This document shows positions 12,062-20,057 of a stretch of 64,000 bases of DNA, piece after piece (position 1 is the stretch's first letter; the number at the start of each line of letters is the position of its first letter). This DNA is from Gordonia alkaliphila. Its GTDB lineage: Bacteria; Actinomycetota; Actinomycetes; Mycobacteriales; Mycobacteriaceae. The stretch is taken from contig NZ_JALKBW010000001.1 of assembly GCF_023017165.1 (NCBI RefSeq), positions 3,286,001 through 3,350,000 on the forward strand, read 5' to 3'. Position numbers and translations under genes: made by a program. The notes under the pieces were generated by a model. That model saw nothing but the letters and a program-made list of their open reading frames with translations, had not been told where the DNA came from and did not search any database.

Positions 12062-13396
12062 TCAGCAGTTGCGCAGGAAATGCTCCATGACGCGGGTGCC
12101 GAACAGCACCGATTCGACCGGGACGCGCTCGTCGATGCCGTGGAACAGCGCGGCGAAGTCCAGTTCCGGCGGCAGTTGCAGCGGCGCGAAACCGAAGCAG
12201 CGGATGCCGAGCTTCACGAAGGCCTTCGCGTCGGTGCCGCCGGACAGCATGTACGGCACGGTGCGGCCCTGCGGGTCGTGCGCGAGGATCGCGTCGTTCA
12301 TCGCGTCCACCAGGTCGCCGTCGAACGTAGTCTCCACCGCGCCGAGGTCGGTGATCCATTCGCGGCGGACATTGGGCCCGATCAGCTCGTCGATCGTGGC
12401 CTCGAATTCGGCGCGACGGCCGGGCAGGACGCGGCAGTCGATCACCGCTTCGGCGCGCTGCGGGATCACGTTGGCCTTGTAGCCGGCCGACAGCATGGTC
12501 GGGTTGGCCGTGTCGCGCAGCGTGGCACCGATGATGCTGGCCAGGTTGCCGATCTTGAACAGCGCCGACTCCAGGTCCGGGGTGTCCGGGGAGAACTCCA
12601 GGCCGGTCTCCTCCGACAACGCCGCCAGGAACTCGGCGACCGCATCCGTCATCACCAGCGGGAAGGTGTGAGCGCCGATGCGAGCGACGGCCGCGGCGAC
12701 CTCGGTGACGGCGTTGTTCTCGTGCAGGAAGGAGCCGTGGCCGGCGCGTCCCTCGGCGGTCAGCCGCATCCACGACAGGCTCTTCTCGGCGGTCTCCACC
12801 AGGTACAGGCGCCGCACCTCGCCGTCGGGGCGGTCGACGGTCAGCGAGAAGCCGCCCACCTCGCCGACCGCTTCGGTGATCCCGTCGAACAGATCGGGCC
12901 GATGCTCGACGAGCCACTGCGAACCCCACGTGCCGCCGGCCTCCTCGTCGGCGAGGAACGCGAACACGATCTCCCGCGGCGGCACCACACCGTCGCGCTT
13001 GAGCTGCCGCGCCAGCGCCAGCATCATGCCCGCCATGTCCTTCATGTCGACGGCGCCGCGCCCCCAGATGTAGCCGTCGCGCACCGCCCCGGAGAACGGG
13101 TCGACGCTCCAGTCCTCGGCGGCGGCCGGCACCACGTCCAGGTGGGCGTGCATGAGGAGCGCGCCGCGGTCGCTGTCCGGCGGGCCCGCGAGCCGCGCGA
13201 ACACGTTGCCGCGGCCCGGCTGACCGGACTCGACGTACTCGGTGGTGTAGCCCACTTCCTCGAGGAGTTTGGCGACCCATTTGGCGCACCCCTCCTCCCC
13301 GCGGGTGGTCGTCGGGTCTCCGGTGTTCGAGGTGTCGAACCGGATCAACCGGCTCACCAAGTCCACCACTTCGTCGGTCGCGCGGGGAGTAGTCAC
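12062..13396 (-). CDS. M20 family zinc metallopeptidase (dipeptidase/ArgE-DapE-CPG2 type)
   Basis: A 444-residue cytoplasmic hydrolase. Metal-site motifs in order: LLMHAHLDVVPA (His and Asp), WGRGAVDMKDMAG (bridging Asp), FAFLADEEAGGTWG (catalytic Glu-Glu) and the C-terminal LFHGIDERVP (His). A dimerisation lid domain lies between them. Corresponds in length and position to Rv2141c. The precise substrate (dipeptide, N-acyl amino acid or similar) cannot be read from the sequence. It starts with GTG at 13396. A divergent tRNA gene follows. Confidence 0.9.
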   Translation of the reverse strand: MTTPRATDEVVDLVSRLIRFDTSNTGDPTTTRGEEGCAKWVAKLLEEVGYTTEYVESGQPGRGNVFARLAGPPDSDRGALLMHAHLDVVPAAAEDWSVDPFSGAVRDGYIWGRGAVDMKDMAGMMLALARQLKRDGVVPPREIVFAFLADEEAGGTWGSQWLVEHRPDLFDGITEAVGEVGGFSLTVDRPDGEVRRLYLVETAEKSLSWMRLTAEGRAGHGSFLHENNAVTEVAAAVARIGAHTFPLVMTDAVAEFLAALSEETGLEFSPDTPDLESALFKIGNLASIIGATLRDTANPTMLSAGYKANVIPQRAEAVIDCRVLPGRRAEFEATIDELIGPNVRREWITDLGAVETTFDGDLVDAMNDAILAHDPQGRTVPYMLSGGTDAKAFVKLGIRCFGFAPLQLPPELDFAALFHGIDERVPVESVLFGTRVMEHFLRNC

Positions 13397-13492
13397 ACCC
13401 CATATTCAAGCCCATTTCCGGCGGATTTGGGATAGTCGGGCCGACATGGTTAGAGTTACACGGCGCACCACGGAAACGCGGTGAGTAAGCAA

Positions 13493-13581
13493 GTCCGAGT
13501 GGCGGAATGGCAGACGCGCTAGCTTGAGGTGCTAGTGTCCTATTAACGGACGTGGGGGTTCAAGTCCCCCCTCGGACACCA
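13493..13581 (+). tRNA. tRNA-Leu (anticodon GAG)
   Basis: An 89-nt class II tRNA including encoded CCA. The acceptor stem GTCCGAG (13493-13499) pairs with CTCGGAC (13571-13577). The anticodon stem CTAGC/GCTAG encloses TTGAGGT, giving anticodon GAG for CUC/CUU. There is a long variable arm (TGTCC-TATTAA-CGGACG region) and a T-arm GGGGGTTCAAGTCCCCC. Confidence 0.96.
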
Positions 13582-13584
13582 CCC

Positions 13585-13617
13585 GAAGGCCCCGGTACAT
13601 CACGTACCGGGGCCTTC
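13585..13617 (+). terminator. Terminator of tRNA-Leu
   Basis: Perfect 14-bp stem GAAGGCCCCGGTAC / GTACCGGGGCCTTC with loop ATCAC, three bases after the tRNA CCA end. Followed by GTCGTGC rather than a T-run. Confidence 0.85.
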
Positions 13618-13712
13618 GTCGTGCGGATGGTCTGCCGTCGAGCACCGTCGACCAGATCGGTCTCATTGATTGCTACGGTCGAGATCTACTTTCGACACTC
13701 GTGGGGCGGCGG

Positions 13713-15139
13713 ATGAGCACTGGGGCGCAGGGTGGGGCCCACGACGGCGGGCCCCACGACGAAGGGCACGGTGAGGACCACCAGCCCTCGCCGACCGGTC
13801 CTGCCGCCGAACCCGCCGAGGACGCGGCCCTGCCCGGCCGCCGCGCGCTCTACTATCTGACCTTCCTGGCCATCGTCGCCGGTATCCTGGCCGGCTTCAC
13901 CGGCGGCGCCTTCCGCTGGGTCCTCATCAAGGCCGACGCGCTGCGCACCGATCTGGCCGATTGGGCCCATGCCCACGGCCCATGGGCATGGCTCGTCCCG
14001 GTCGTCGTCAGTGCCGCCGCTGCAGCACTCGCCACCGGGATCGCGTCGCGCTGGCCGATGTCGGCGGGCAGCGGCATCCAGCAGGTGGAAGCGACCGAAC
14101 GCGACGAGGACCGCGCCGCGCCGGCCACCACGATCCCCGCACGCTTCGTCGGCGGCGTCCTCGCCATCGGTGCGGGCGGTCTGGTCCTGGGCCGCGAAGG
14201 TCCGACCGTCCACATCGGTGCCGCCTTCGGCACCCTCGTCGGCCGGATCGCCCGCGTCACCCTCGACGAGATCCGCGCGTGCTGCAGAGTTGCCTGGCCG
14301 GCGCCGGCCTGGCGGTGGCGTTCAACGCCCCCATCGGCGGCGCCGTCTTCGTCTTCGAGGAGATCGCCCACAAGATCCGGATCCGCTACCTGATCTGGAC
14401 CATCGCCGCAGTCGCGGCGGCGATCAGCTGCAGCCGCGTGATCCTCGGCAACCACCCCGATTTCGCCGTGCAGAAGGTCGCCGAACCGTCGATCGCCACG
14501 CTCCCGCTCTTCGTGGTCTTCGGCATCGTCATCGGCCTGATCGGGGTGGGATACAACGCCCTGATCGTGCGACTGATGTCCGCCGTCCGAGGATTTCACC
14601 GTCTGCCCGCGGTCGCCAAGGGGGCACTGATCGGCGCGCTGATCGGCGTCTGCCTGGTCTACCTGCCCGATGCCGTCGGCGGCGGCGACGCGGTGACCCA
14701 GCGCATGCTCGACGGTCAGCAGATCGCCTTCTGGACGCTCACCCTCTACCTGGCGCTGCGGTTCTGCTCCGGCCCGCTCTCCTACGCCGCAGGCACCCCG
14801 GGCGGCCTGTTCGCGCCGATGCTCGCCCTGGGCACACTCAGCGGCGTGTTCTTCACCCGCCTCGTCGAGTTCGCCGGTGTCTCGGTGGACACCGACACCC
14901 GGATCGCCCTGATGATGGCCGGGATGGCCGGACTGTTCGCCGCCGTGGTCCGCGCTCCGTTCACCGGCATCGTGTTGGTGATGGAGATGTGCGCCCTGAC
15001 GTCGGTGTCGATCTCCATGCTGACCACCGCACTCGGTGCCGTGATCGTCGCGGCCGCCCTGCGCTCGGCACCCGTCTACGACACGCTGCGCGAACAGATG
15101 CTGGCCCAGGAGCAGGCCCGCCGGCTCGCGAAGGATTAG
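13713..15139 (+). pseudogene. Voltage-gated-type chloride channel/antiporter (ClC), frameshifted
   Basis: Membrane Cl-/H+ transporter of the ClC family, about 475 residues if the frame is repaired. The first part (start at ATG 13713, MSTGAQGGAHDGG) reads through GSGIQQVE and LVLGREGPTVHIGAAFG to VTLDEIRA. The rest (LQSCLAGAGLAVAFNAPIGGAVFVFEEI, then GTPGGLFAPMLALGTLSG) is in another frame. The switch is at about 14276-14284 (ATCCGCGCGTGCTGCAG) and fits loss of one base or gain of two. Unrepaired, the first frame ends at 14393 and gives a 226-residue fragment. Either a sequencing error or a genuine null; downstream coding quality is intact, so the lesion is recent or artificial. Its stop overlaps the convergent VOC gene stop. 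Confidence 0.85.
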
Positions 15140-15807
15140 CGAGCGGCCTGCTCCAGCAGGATCGTGGGCGTGCCCAGCGCCCGCTCACGCACCGTCGCCA
15201 CCCTTGTCCCGGGCTTGCGGCCGACGCGGATCTCGCTGAGCGCCAACCCTTCTCGTGTCAGCCGCGCATGTTCGACGTCCAGGTCCGCGACGCGCCAGGC
15301 CAGCCCCCAGAGACCGAAGTCCGCCGCCTGTTCGCCGCTGCCGGCCAGTACCTCCACCACGACGGACGCGCTCCGGAAGAACACCTGGGCGACGTCCCCG
15401 AACTGGCGCACCAGCCGCAGGTCCAGGCCGAGCCGTCCGGCGAACAGCGCGATCGCCGCATCCACCGAGGGAGCCGTGTAGACCACGTGGTCGAGCGTGG
15501 GCGCCCCGGCCCGCGCTCCCGCGTCGGCGGTGATCCCCACCGCCGCCACCGATTCCGCGCGCCCGTCCGCGTCGAGCGACAGACCGCGGCGGCCCAGCAG
15601 TGCCGTCGCACCGGCCACGTCGGCCGCGGCGAAGGCCGCCCACGGAGCCGACTCGCCCGCTGCCGCGCGGACCGAGCCGTTGCTCGCCGCCCACACACCG
15701 GCACTCCCCGCCCCCACCAGGACGTCGTAGGCGGCCGCGGCCGCGGCGGGATCGTCGACGGCCACTGTGACGGCGACGTCACCGAGTTGCAGGGGGTCTG
15801 GTGCCAT
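15136..15807 (-). CDS. VOC (glyoxalase/dioxygenase-fold) family protein
   Basis: A 223-residue protein with two vicinal-oxygen-chelate modules: a degenerate N-terminal one (VAVTVAVDDPAAAAAAYDVL) and a C-terminal one (LDHVVYTAPSVDAAIALFAGRLGL ... VVVEVLAGSG). The His and Glu in the second module could be metal ligands, but the first lacks clear ones. The layout resembles glyoxalase-like proteins of actinobacteria rather than true HPP dioxygenase, which is longer. ATG 15807 (MAPDPLQLGD) is preferred to an upstream ATG at 15837. It converges on the ClC gene with a few bases of overlap at the stops. Confidence 0.72.
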   Translation of the reverse strand: MAPDPLQLGDVAVTVAVDDPAAAAAAYDVLVGAGSAGVWAASNGSVRAAAGESAPWAAFAAADVAGATALLGRRGLSLDADGRAESVAAVGITADAGARAGAPTLDHVVYTAPSVDAAIALFAGRLGLDLRLVRQFGDVAQVFFRSASVVVEVLAGSGEQAADFGLWGLAWRVADLDVEHARLTREGLALSEIRVGRKPGTRVATVRERALGTPTILLEQAAR

Positions 15808-15859
15808 GCGGTCATCCTGGCACGTGTCCTGGCCCACCGGGCTGCCGGGTCGACACCCG

Positions 15860-15917
15860 ATCAGCAGTGCTGATGCCCTAGTCTCTCCGGTGAGAACCCA
15901 TTACTACCCGGGAGTAA
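15860..15917 (+). promoter_or_regulatory. Two palindromes in the crotonase gene promoter/leader
   Basis: A perfect 15-bp palindrome ATCAGCAGTGCTGAT at 15860-15874, and a near-perfect 17-bp one TTACTACCCGGGAGTAA at 15901-15917 that covers the Shine-Dalgarno of the gene starting at 15920. They resemble operators for a TetR- or GntR-type repressor of lipid catabolism, but no consensus is recognised. Confidence 0.4.
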
Positions 15918-15919
15918 CC

Positions 15920-16753
15920 ATGACGTACCGCAGCACCGACTACCAAGCTTTCGAGCTCGCCGTCGCCGACCACGTCGCCGAAGTGACGCTGATCGGCCCC
16001 GGCCCGGGCAACGCCATGGGACCGGACTTCTGGAGCGAGCTCGCCGTGATCTTCACCGAGCTCGACGCCGACCCGGACGTGCGCGCGGTGGTGCTGACCG
16101 GCGCAGGCAAGCACTTCTCCTACGGACTCGATCTGGCCGCCATGGCCGGCGACCTCTCCGCGGTCCTCGCCGACGGCGCGAAGGCCAAGGCGCGCACCGA
16201 CTTCCATGGCATGGTGCGCCGCATGCAGGGCGCCATCACCACCGTCGCCGACTGCCGCAAGCCGGTCGTCGCCGCTATCTCCGGCTGGTGCATCGGCGGC
16301 GGCGTCGACCTGATCACCGCCGCGGACATCCGCGTCGCCTCCGCCGACGCCAAGTTCAGCGTGCGCGAGGTGCGCGTGGCGATGGTGGCCGACGTGGGCA
16401 CCCTGGCCCGACTCCCCCAGATCATCGGCGACGGCCACACCCGCGAACTCGCCCTGACCGGTAAGGACGTCGACGCCGCACGCGCCGAGAAGATCGGTCT
16501 GGTGAACGATGTCTACGACGATCGCGACGCCGCACTGGCCGCTGCGCGCGCCACCGCCGCCGAGATCGCCGCCAATCCCCCGCTCGTGGTGCAGGGCATC
16601 AAGGACGTCCTCGACCACAGCCGCTCGGCGCAGGTGAACGACAGCCTCCGCTACGTGGCCGCCTGGAACGCCGCGTTCCTTCCGAGCCTCGACCTCACCG
16701 AGGCCGTGACCGCGATGTTCGCCAAGCGCCCGCCGGTGTTCACCGGCGAGTAG
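15920..16753 (+). CDS. Crotonase family enzyme, probable delta3,5-delta2,4-dienoyl-CoA isomerase
   Basis: A 277-residue enoyl-CoA hydratase/isomerase. The oxyanion-hole segments are AGKHFSYGLDL and ISGWCIGGGVDLI. The catalytic region reads SVREVRVAMVADVGTLARLPQIIG: a Glu and an Asp eight residues apart followed by VGTLxRLP, the arrangement of dienoyl-CoA isomerases (ECH1 type), which move double bonds during beta-oxidation of unsaturated fatty acids. Plain enoyl-CoA hydratases have a second Glu instead. The ATG at 15920 has GGGAG six bases upstream. It stands alone between convergent neighbours. Confidence 0.85.
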   Translation: MTYRSTDYQAFELAVADHVAEVTLIGPGPGNAMGPDFWSELAVIFTELDADPDVRAVVLTGAGKHFSYGLDLAAMAGDLSAVLADGAKAKARTDFHGMVRRMQGAITTVADCRKPVVAAISGWCIGGGVDLITAADIRVASADAKFSVREVRVAMVADVGTLARLPQIIGDGHTRELALTGKDVDAARAEKIGLVNDVYDDRDAALAAARATAAEIAANPPLVVQGIKDVLDHSRSAQVNDSLRYVAAWNAAFLPSLDLTEAVTAMFAKRPPVFTGE

Positions 16754-16768
16754 TCGGCCCCGCCCGGA

Positions 16769-16796
16769 CCCGGCCCGCTGGTGTCAGCGGGCCGGG
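16769..16796. terminator. Bidirectional hairpin between crotonase and deazaflavin-oxidoreductase genes
   Basis: Perfect 11-bp stem CCCGGCCCGCT / AGCGGGCCGGG, loop GGTGTC. It begins 16 bases after the crotonase stop and covers the last codons of the convergent gene. Confidence 0.65.
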
Positions 16797-17257
16797 GTCA
16801 GCCGGAAGATCGGGATGGTGCGGGTGGTGCGCCGCTCGTAGACGGTGAAGTTCGGCCACACCTTCAGCAGCGACTGCCAGGCCTCGGCGCGTTCGTCGCC
16901 GGCGAGTTCACGATGGGTCATCGGCACCAGCTCACCGTGCTCCTCCACCTGCAGGACGGGGGCGGCCCGCAGGTTGTACACCCAGGCGGGCGACTTCGGC
17001 GACCCGAAGTACGACCCGGCGACCAGCCATTCGCCGTCGCCGACCGGAGCGGCCAGCACGGTGGTGGTGCGGTCCAGCCCCGACTTGCGACCGCGGATCA
17101 CCATGGTGACGCTCGGCAGTCCGGCGACGGTCAGCAGGTCGATCCGACCCCCGGTGACCTTCTGCAGCCCGTCGTCGATCTTGACGATGTACGGCAGGTA
17201 CTCCGGCAACCATTCGATGGCGCCGATCCGCACGGCGATCGGTGTGAGCAGTCCCAT
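16784..17257 (-). CDS. Nitroreductase family deazaflavin(F420)-dependent oxidoreductase
   Basis: A 157-residue single-domain split-beta-barrel protein of the Ddn/DUF385 family, which uses coenzyme F420 in mycobacteria and relatives. Family features: LLTVAGLPSVTMVIRGRKSGLDRTTTVLAAP (the core strand and RxSG phosphate-contact motif), WLVAGSYFGSPKSPAWVYNLRAAP (conserved G-x2-G-like and NLRA segment) and FTVYERRTTRTIPIFRL at the end. The natural substrate is unknown. It lies 26 bp before the htpG end on the same strand. Confidence 0.88.
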   Translation of the reverse strand: MGLLTPIAVRIGAIEWLPEYLPYIVKIDDGLQKVTGGRIDLLTVAGLPSVTMVIRGRKSGLDRTTTVLAAPVGDGEWLVAGSYFGSPKSPAWVYNLRAAPVLQVEEHGELVPMTHRELAGDERAEAWQSLLKVWPNFTVYERRTTRTIPIFRLTPAR

Positions 17258-17283
17258 GGTGCTCTCCCCTCCTCCCTGTCGGC

Positions 17284-19203
17284 CTACTGCAGACCCGCGA
17301 CGAGCGTGTCCGACAGCAGCTTGGCGAACTCGGCCGGGTCGGCGAGCTCACCGCCCTCGGCGAGCACCGCCATCGCGTAGACCAGCTGCGCGGTCGGCAC
17401 CAACCCGGACCGCTCCTCGCCGGCGTCGGCGTAGGCCTTCGCGAGTCCGGTCACCAACGGGTGATCCGGGTTCAATTCCAACACCCGCTTCATGTGCGGC
17501 ACCTGCTGTCCGGACGCCCGGTACAGCTTCTCCAGCTGCGGCGACATCGAGAAGGTGTCGCCCACCAGGCAGGCCGCCGAATCGGTGAGCCGCTTGGTGA
17601 GACGCGTCTCACTGACGTCGGCGTCGAGCACCTCGGTGAGCCACGCCAACAGATCGGTGAACCCGGCGTCGCGCTCGGCGGTGTCGGTCTCGGCGTCGGC
17701 GTCGTCGTCCAACGCCGCCTCGCCCTTGGCCACCGAGACGAACCGGCGGCCGTCGAACTCGGGCATCGCCGACGTCCACAGCTCGTCGACCGGGTCCGAC
17801 AGCAGCAGCACCTCGATCCCCTTGGCGCGGAAGCCCTCCAGGTGCGGCGAACGTTCGATCTGCTGCCGCGATTCGCCGGTCATGTAGTAGATGACCTGCT
17901 GATCGGCCGGGCAGCGTTCGACGTAGTCGGCGAGCGAGGTGGACTCCTCGCCGTGCGTGGTGCCGAAGACCGACGCCTTGAGCACCGCTGGGAAGTTGTC
18001 CGGGTCGTTCACCAGACCTTCCTTGAAGACCGGGCCGAAGTGGGTCCAGAACGTCGCGTAGTCCTCGGGCCGACGGTCCTGCAGCTCCTGGACGGTGCTG
18101 ATCACCTTCTTGACCAGGCGACGACGGATGGCTCGGATCTGCCGGTCCTGCTGCAGCAGTTCGCGCGAGACGTTGAGCGACAGGTCGTTCGCGTCCACCA
18201 CGCCCTGCACGAACCGCAGGTACTCGGGCAGCAGGTCGGCGCCGTCGTCGGTGATGAAGACGCGACGCACGTACAGGTGCAGGCCACCGCTGCGTTCGCG
18301 GGCGAACATGTCCAGCGGCGCCTGCGACGGCAGGAACATGAGGGCCTGGTATTCGAAGGTGCCCTCGGCGTGCAGCGAGATGGTCTCCAGCGGCTCGTCC
18401 CAGTTGTGGCTGAGGTGCCGGTAGAAGTCGGCGTACTCGGAGGCCGAGACCTCGTCCTTGGACTTGGCCCACAGCGCCTTCTGCGAGTTCAGGGTCGCGT
18501 CGGTCTGCTCGACGGTGGGCTCGCCGCCCTCCTCGCCGGCCGGCACCGTCACCGTCTCGGCCATCCGGATCGGCCACGCGATGAAGTCCGAGTAGCGCTT
18601 CACGAGGCCGCGCAGCACGTGCGGGTCGGCGTAGTCGTGCACGGCGTTGTCGGTGTCGGTGGGCTTGAGCGACAGCGTGATCGCCGTACCCTGCGGCGCG
18701 TCGGCGACGTCGTCGACGGTGTAGGTGCCGTCGCCGGTCGACTCCCAGCGGGTGCCGGCGGACTCGCCCGCCTTGCGGGTCACCATGGTGACGCGGTCGG
18801 CCACCATGAACGCCGAGTAGAAGCCGATGCCGAACTGGCCGATCAGTTCCTCCGAGGCGCCGCCCTCGCCGGCCTCGGCCAGGGCCTGCCGCATCTTGGC
18901 GGTGCCCGACTTGGCGACGGTGCCGATCAGGTCGATCACGTCCTCTCGGCTCATCCCGATGCCGTTGTCGGCGACGGTGAGCGTGCGCGCGTCCGCGTCC
19001 GGGGTCAGCCGGATGTGCAGATCGGCGACGTCGGCCTCGAGCTCGGAGTCGCGCAGACTCTCCAGTCGCAGCTTGTCGAGCGCATCGGAGGAGTTCGAGA
19101 TCAGTTCCCGCAGGAAGCTGTCCTTGTTCGAGTAGATCGAATGGACGACGAGGTCCAGCAGCTGTCGCGCCTCGGCCTGAAACTCATGAACCTGCGAACT
19201 CAT
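17284..19203 (-). CDS. htpG: Molecular chaperone HtpG (Hsp90)
   Basis: A 639-residue cytoplasmic Hsp90 homologue. The N-terminal GHKL ATPase shows ELISNSSDALDKLR (residues 29-42), DNGIGMSREDVIDLIGT and GQFGIGFYSAFMVADRV; the middle domain has RRVFITDD and NVSRELLQQ; the C-terminal dimerisation domain is present. The start MSSQVHEFQAEARQLL at 19203 is the family start, and the further 51 upstream residues are non-homologous shadow. GGAG lies about ten bases upstream. No HspR/HAIR or CIRCE element was seen in the 98-bp gap to the divergent PIG-L gene. Confidence 0.95.
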   Translation of the reverse strand: MSSQVHEFQAEARQLLDLVVHSIYSNKDSFLRELISNSSDALDKLRLESLRDSELEADVADLHIRLTPDADARTLTVADNGIGMSREDVIDLIGTVAKSGTAKMRQALAEAGEGGASEELIGQFGIGFYSAFMVADRVTMVTRKAGESAGTRWESTGDGTYTVDDVADAPQGTAITLSLKPTDTDNAVHDYADPHVLRGLVKRYSDFIAWPIRMAETVTVPAGEEGGEPTVEQTDATLNSQKALWAKSKDEVSASEYADFYRHLSHNWDEPLETISLHAEGTFEYQALMFLPSQAPLDMFARERSGGLHLYVRRVFITDDGADLLPEYLRFVQGVVDANDLSLNVSRELLQQDRQIRAIRRRLVKKVISTVQELQDRRPEDYATFWTHFGPVFKEGLVNDPDNFPAVLKASVFGTTHGEESTSLADYVERCPADQQVIYYMTGESRQQIERSPHLEGFRAKGIEVLLLSDPVDELWTSAMPEFDGRRFVSVAKGEAALDDDADAETDTAERDAGFTDLLAWLTEVLDADVSETRLTKRLTDSAACLVGDTFSMSPQLEKLYRASGQQVPHMKRVLELNPDHPLVTGLAKAYADAGEERSGLVPTAQLVYAMAVLAEGGELADPAEFAKLLSDTLVAGLQ

Positions 19204-19301
19204 GGGCAAATGTCTCCGATCGGGGAAGAAGGTGGTGGGCGAGCACACGCATCTCGCGCGAGAACAGCTTACCGACGAGCCGGGCACGTAATGTCGAGGC
19301 T

Positions 19302-20057
19302 GTGTCTGCCTCCCCGAACACCCTGTTCGTCCACGCGCATCCCGACGACGAGTCACTGTGGACCGGCGGCACCATCGCCGAACTGACCGCTCGCGGCGCC
19401 GAGGTGGACCTCATCGTGTGCACCTGGGCCGAGGGCACCCACCGCCACCGCGAACTGCTCGACGCCGCCGCCGCGCTCGGCATGGCGCGGCCGCCGATCA
19501 TGCTCGGTTACGCCGACAGCTTCGTGCCCGAATCGGCACCCGGCGCTCCGCGGTTCATCGACGTCAATCTCGAGGAACAGGTCCGACTGATGGTGGGGCA
19601 CATCCGTCGGCTCCGGCCGGAGGTGATCATCACCTACAACGCGTACGGCATCTACGGGCACCCCGATCACATCCACGCGCATCGCCTCGCGGTGCTGGCC
19701 GCCGACGCCGCCGCGCTGCCGCTGTACGAGCCCGAACTGGGGCGGCCGTGGCAGACGTCGTCGCTGTACTTCGCCACCATCCCGCAGTCGAAGGTGACGA
19801 TCATGCGCGGCTACCTGGCCACCTCGTCGCACATTCCGATGGTCGGCACCCCCGACGACCGCGTCGACCTCGATCTGGACGTGGGCGACCGGCTGGGCGC
19901 CAAGATCCGCGCGATCAATGCACATGCGACGGAGATGTCGCGCAGCGCCTCCATGCAGGAGTTCGCGGCGCTGCCCCGCGAACCGCAGCGCCTGTTCCTG
20001 ACCTGCGAGTCGTACCGCCGACGAGACCTGGTCCCCGGCGGGTGCGACATCAGCTGA
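19302..20057 (+). CDS. PIG-L/LmbE family deacetylase
   Basis: A 251-residue zinc-dependent N-acetylglucosaminyl deacetylase-type enzyme. The zinc motif is LFVHAHPDDESLWTGG (residues 8-23, H-P-D-D) and the distal histidines are in YGHPDHIHAHRLAV. It shares this core with MshB and Mca of mycothiol metabolism, but the GEEGE-type segment I associate with those two is replaced by CTWAEGTHRHRE, so the substrate is left open. It starts at GTG 19302. Its 3' end overlaps the convergent recD by eight bases. Confidence 0.85.
   Translation: MSASPNTLFVHAHPDDESLWTGGTIAELTARGAEVDLIVCTWAEGTHRHRELLDAAAALGMARPPIMLGYADSFVPESAPGAPRFIDVNLEEQVRLMVGHIRRLRPEVIITYNAYGIYGHPDHIHAHRLAVLAADAAALPLYEPELGRPWQTSSLYFATIPQSKVTIMRGYLATSSHIPMVGTPDDRVDLDLDVGDRLGAKIRAINAHATEMSRSASMQEFAALPREPQRLFLTCESYRRRDLVPGGCDIS

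Noticed and set aside
13397..13492. Attachment site of an integrated element at tRNA-Leu
   Set aside because: No integrase gene nearby, no duplicated tRNA 3' end seen, and neighbouring genes are core.
14270..14290. Programmed ribosomal frameshift in the ClC gene
   Set aside because: No slippery heptamer or convincing stimulatory structure; ClC genes are not known to need frameshifting. A deletion or sequencing error is simpler.
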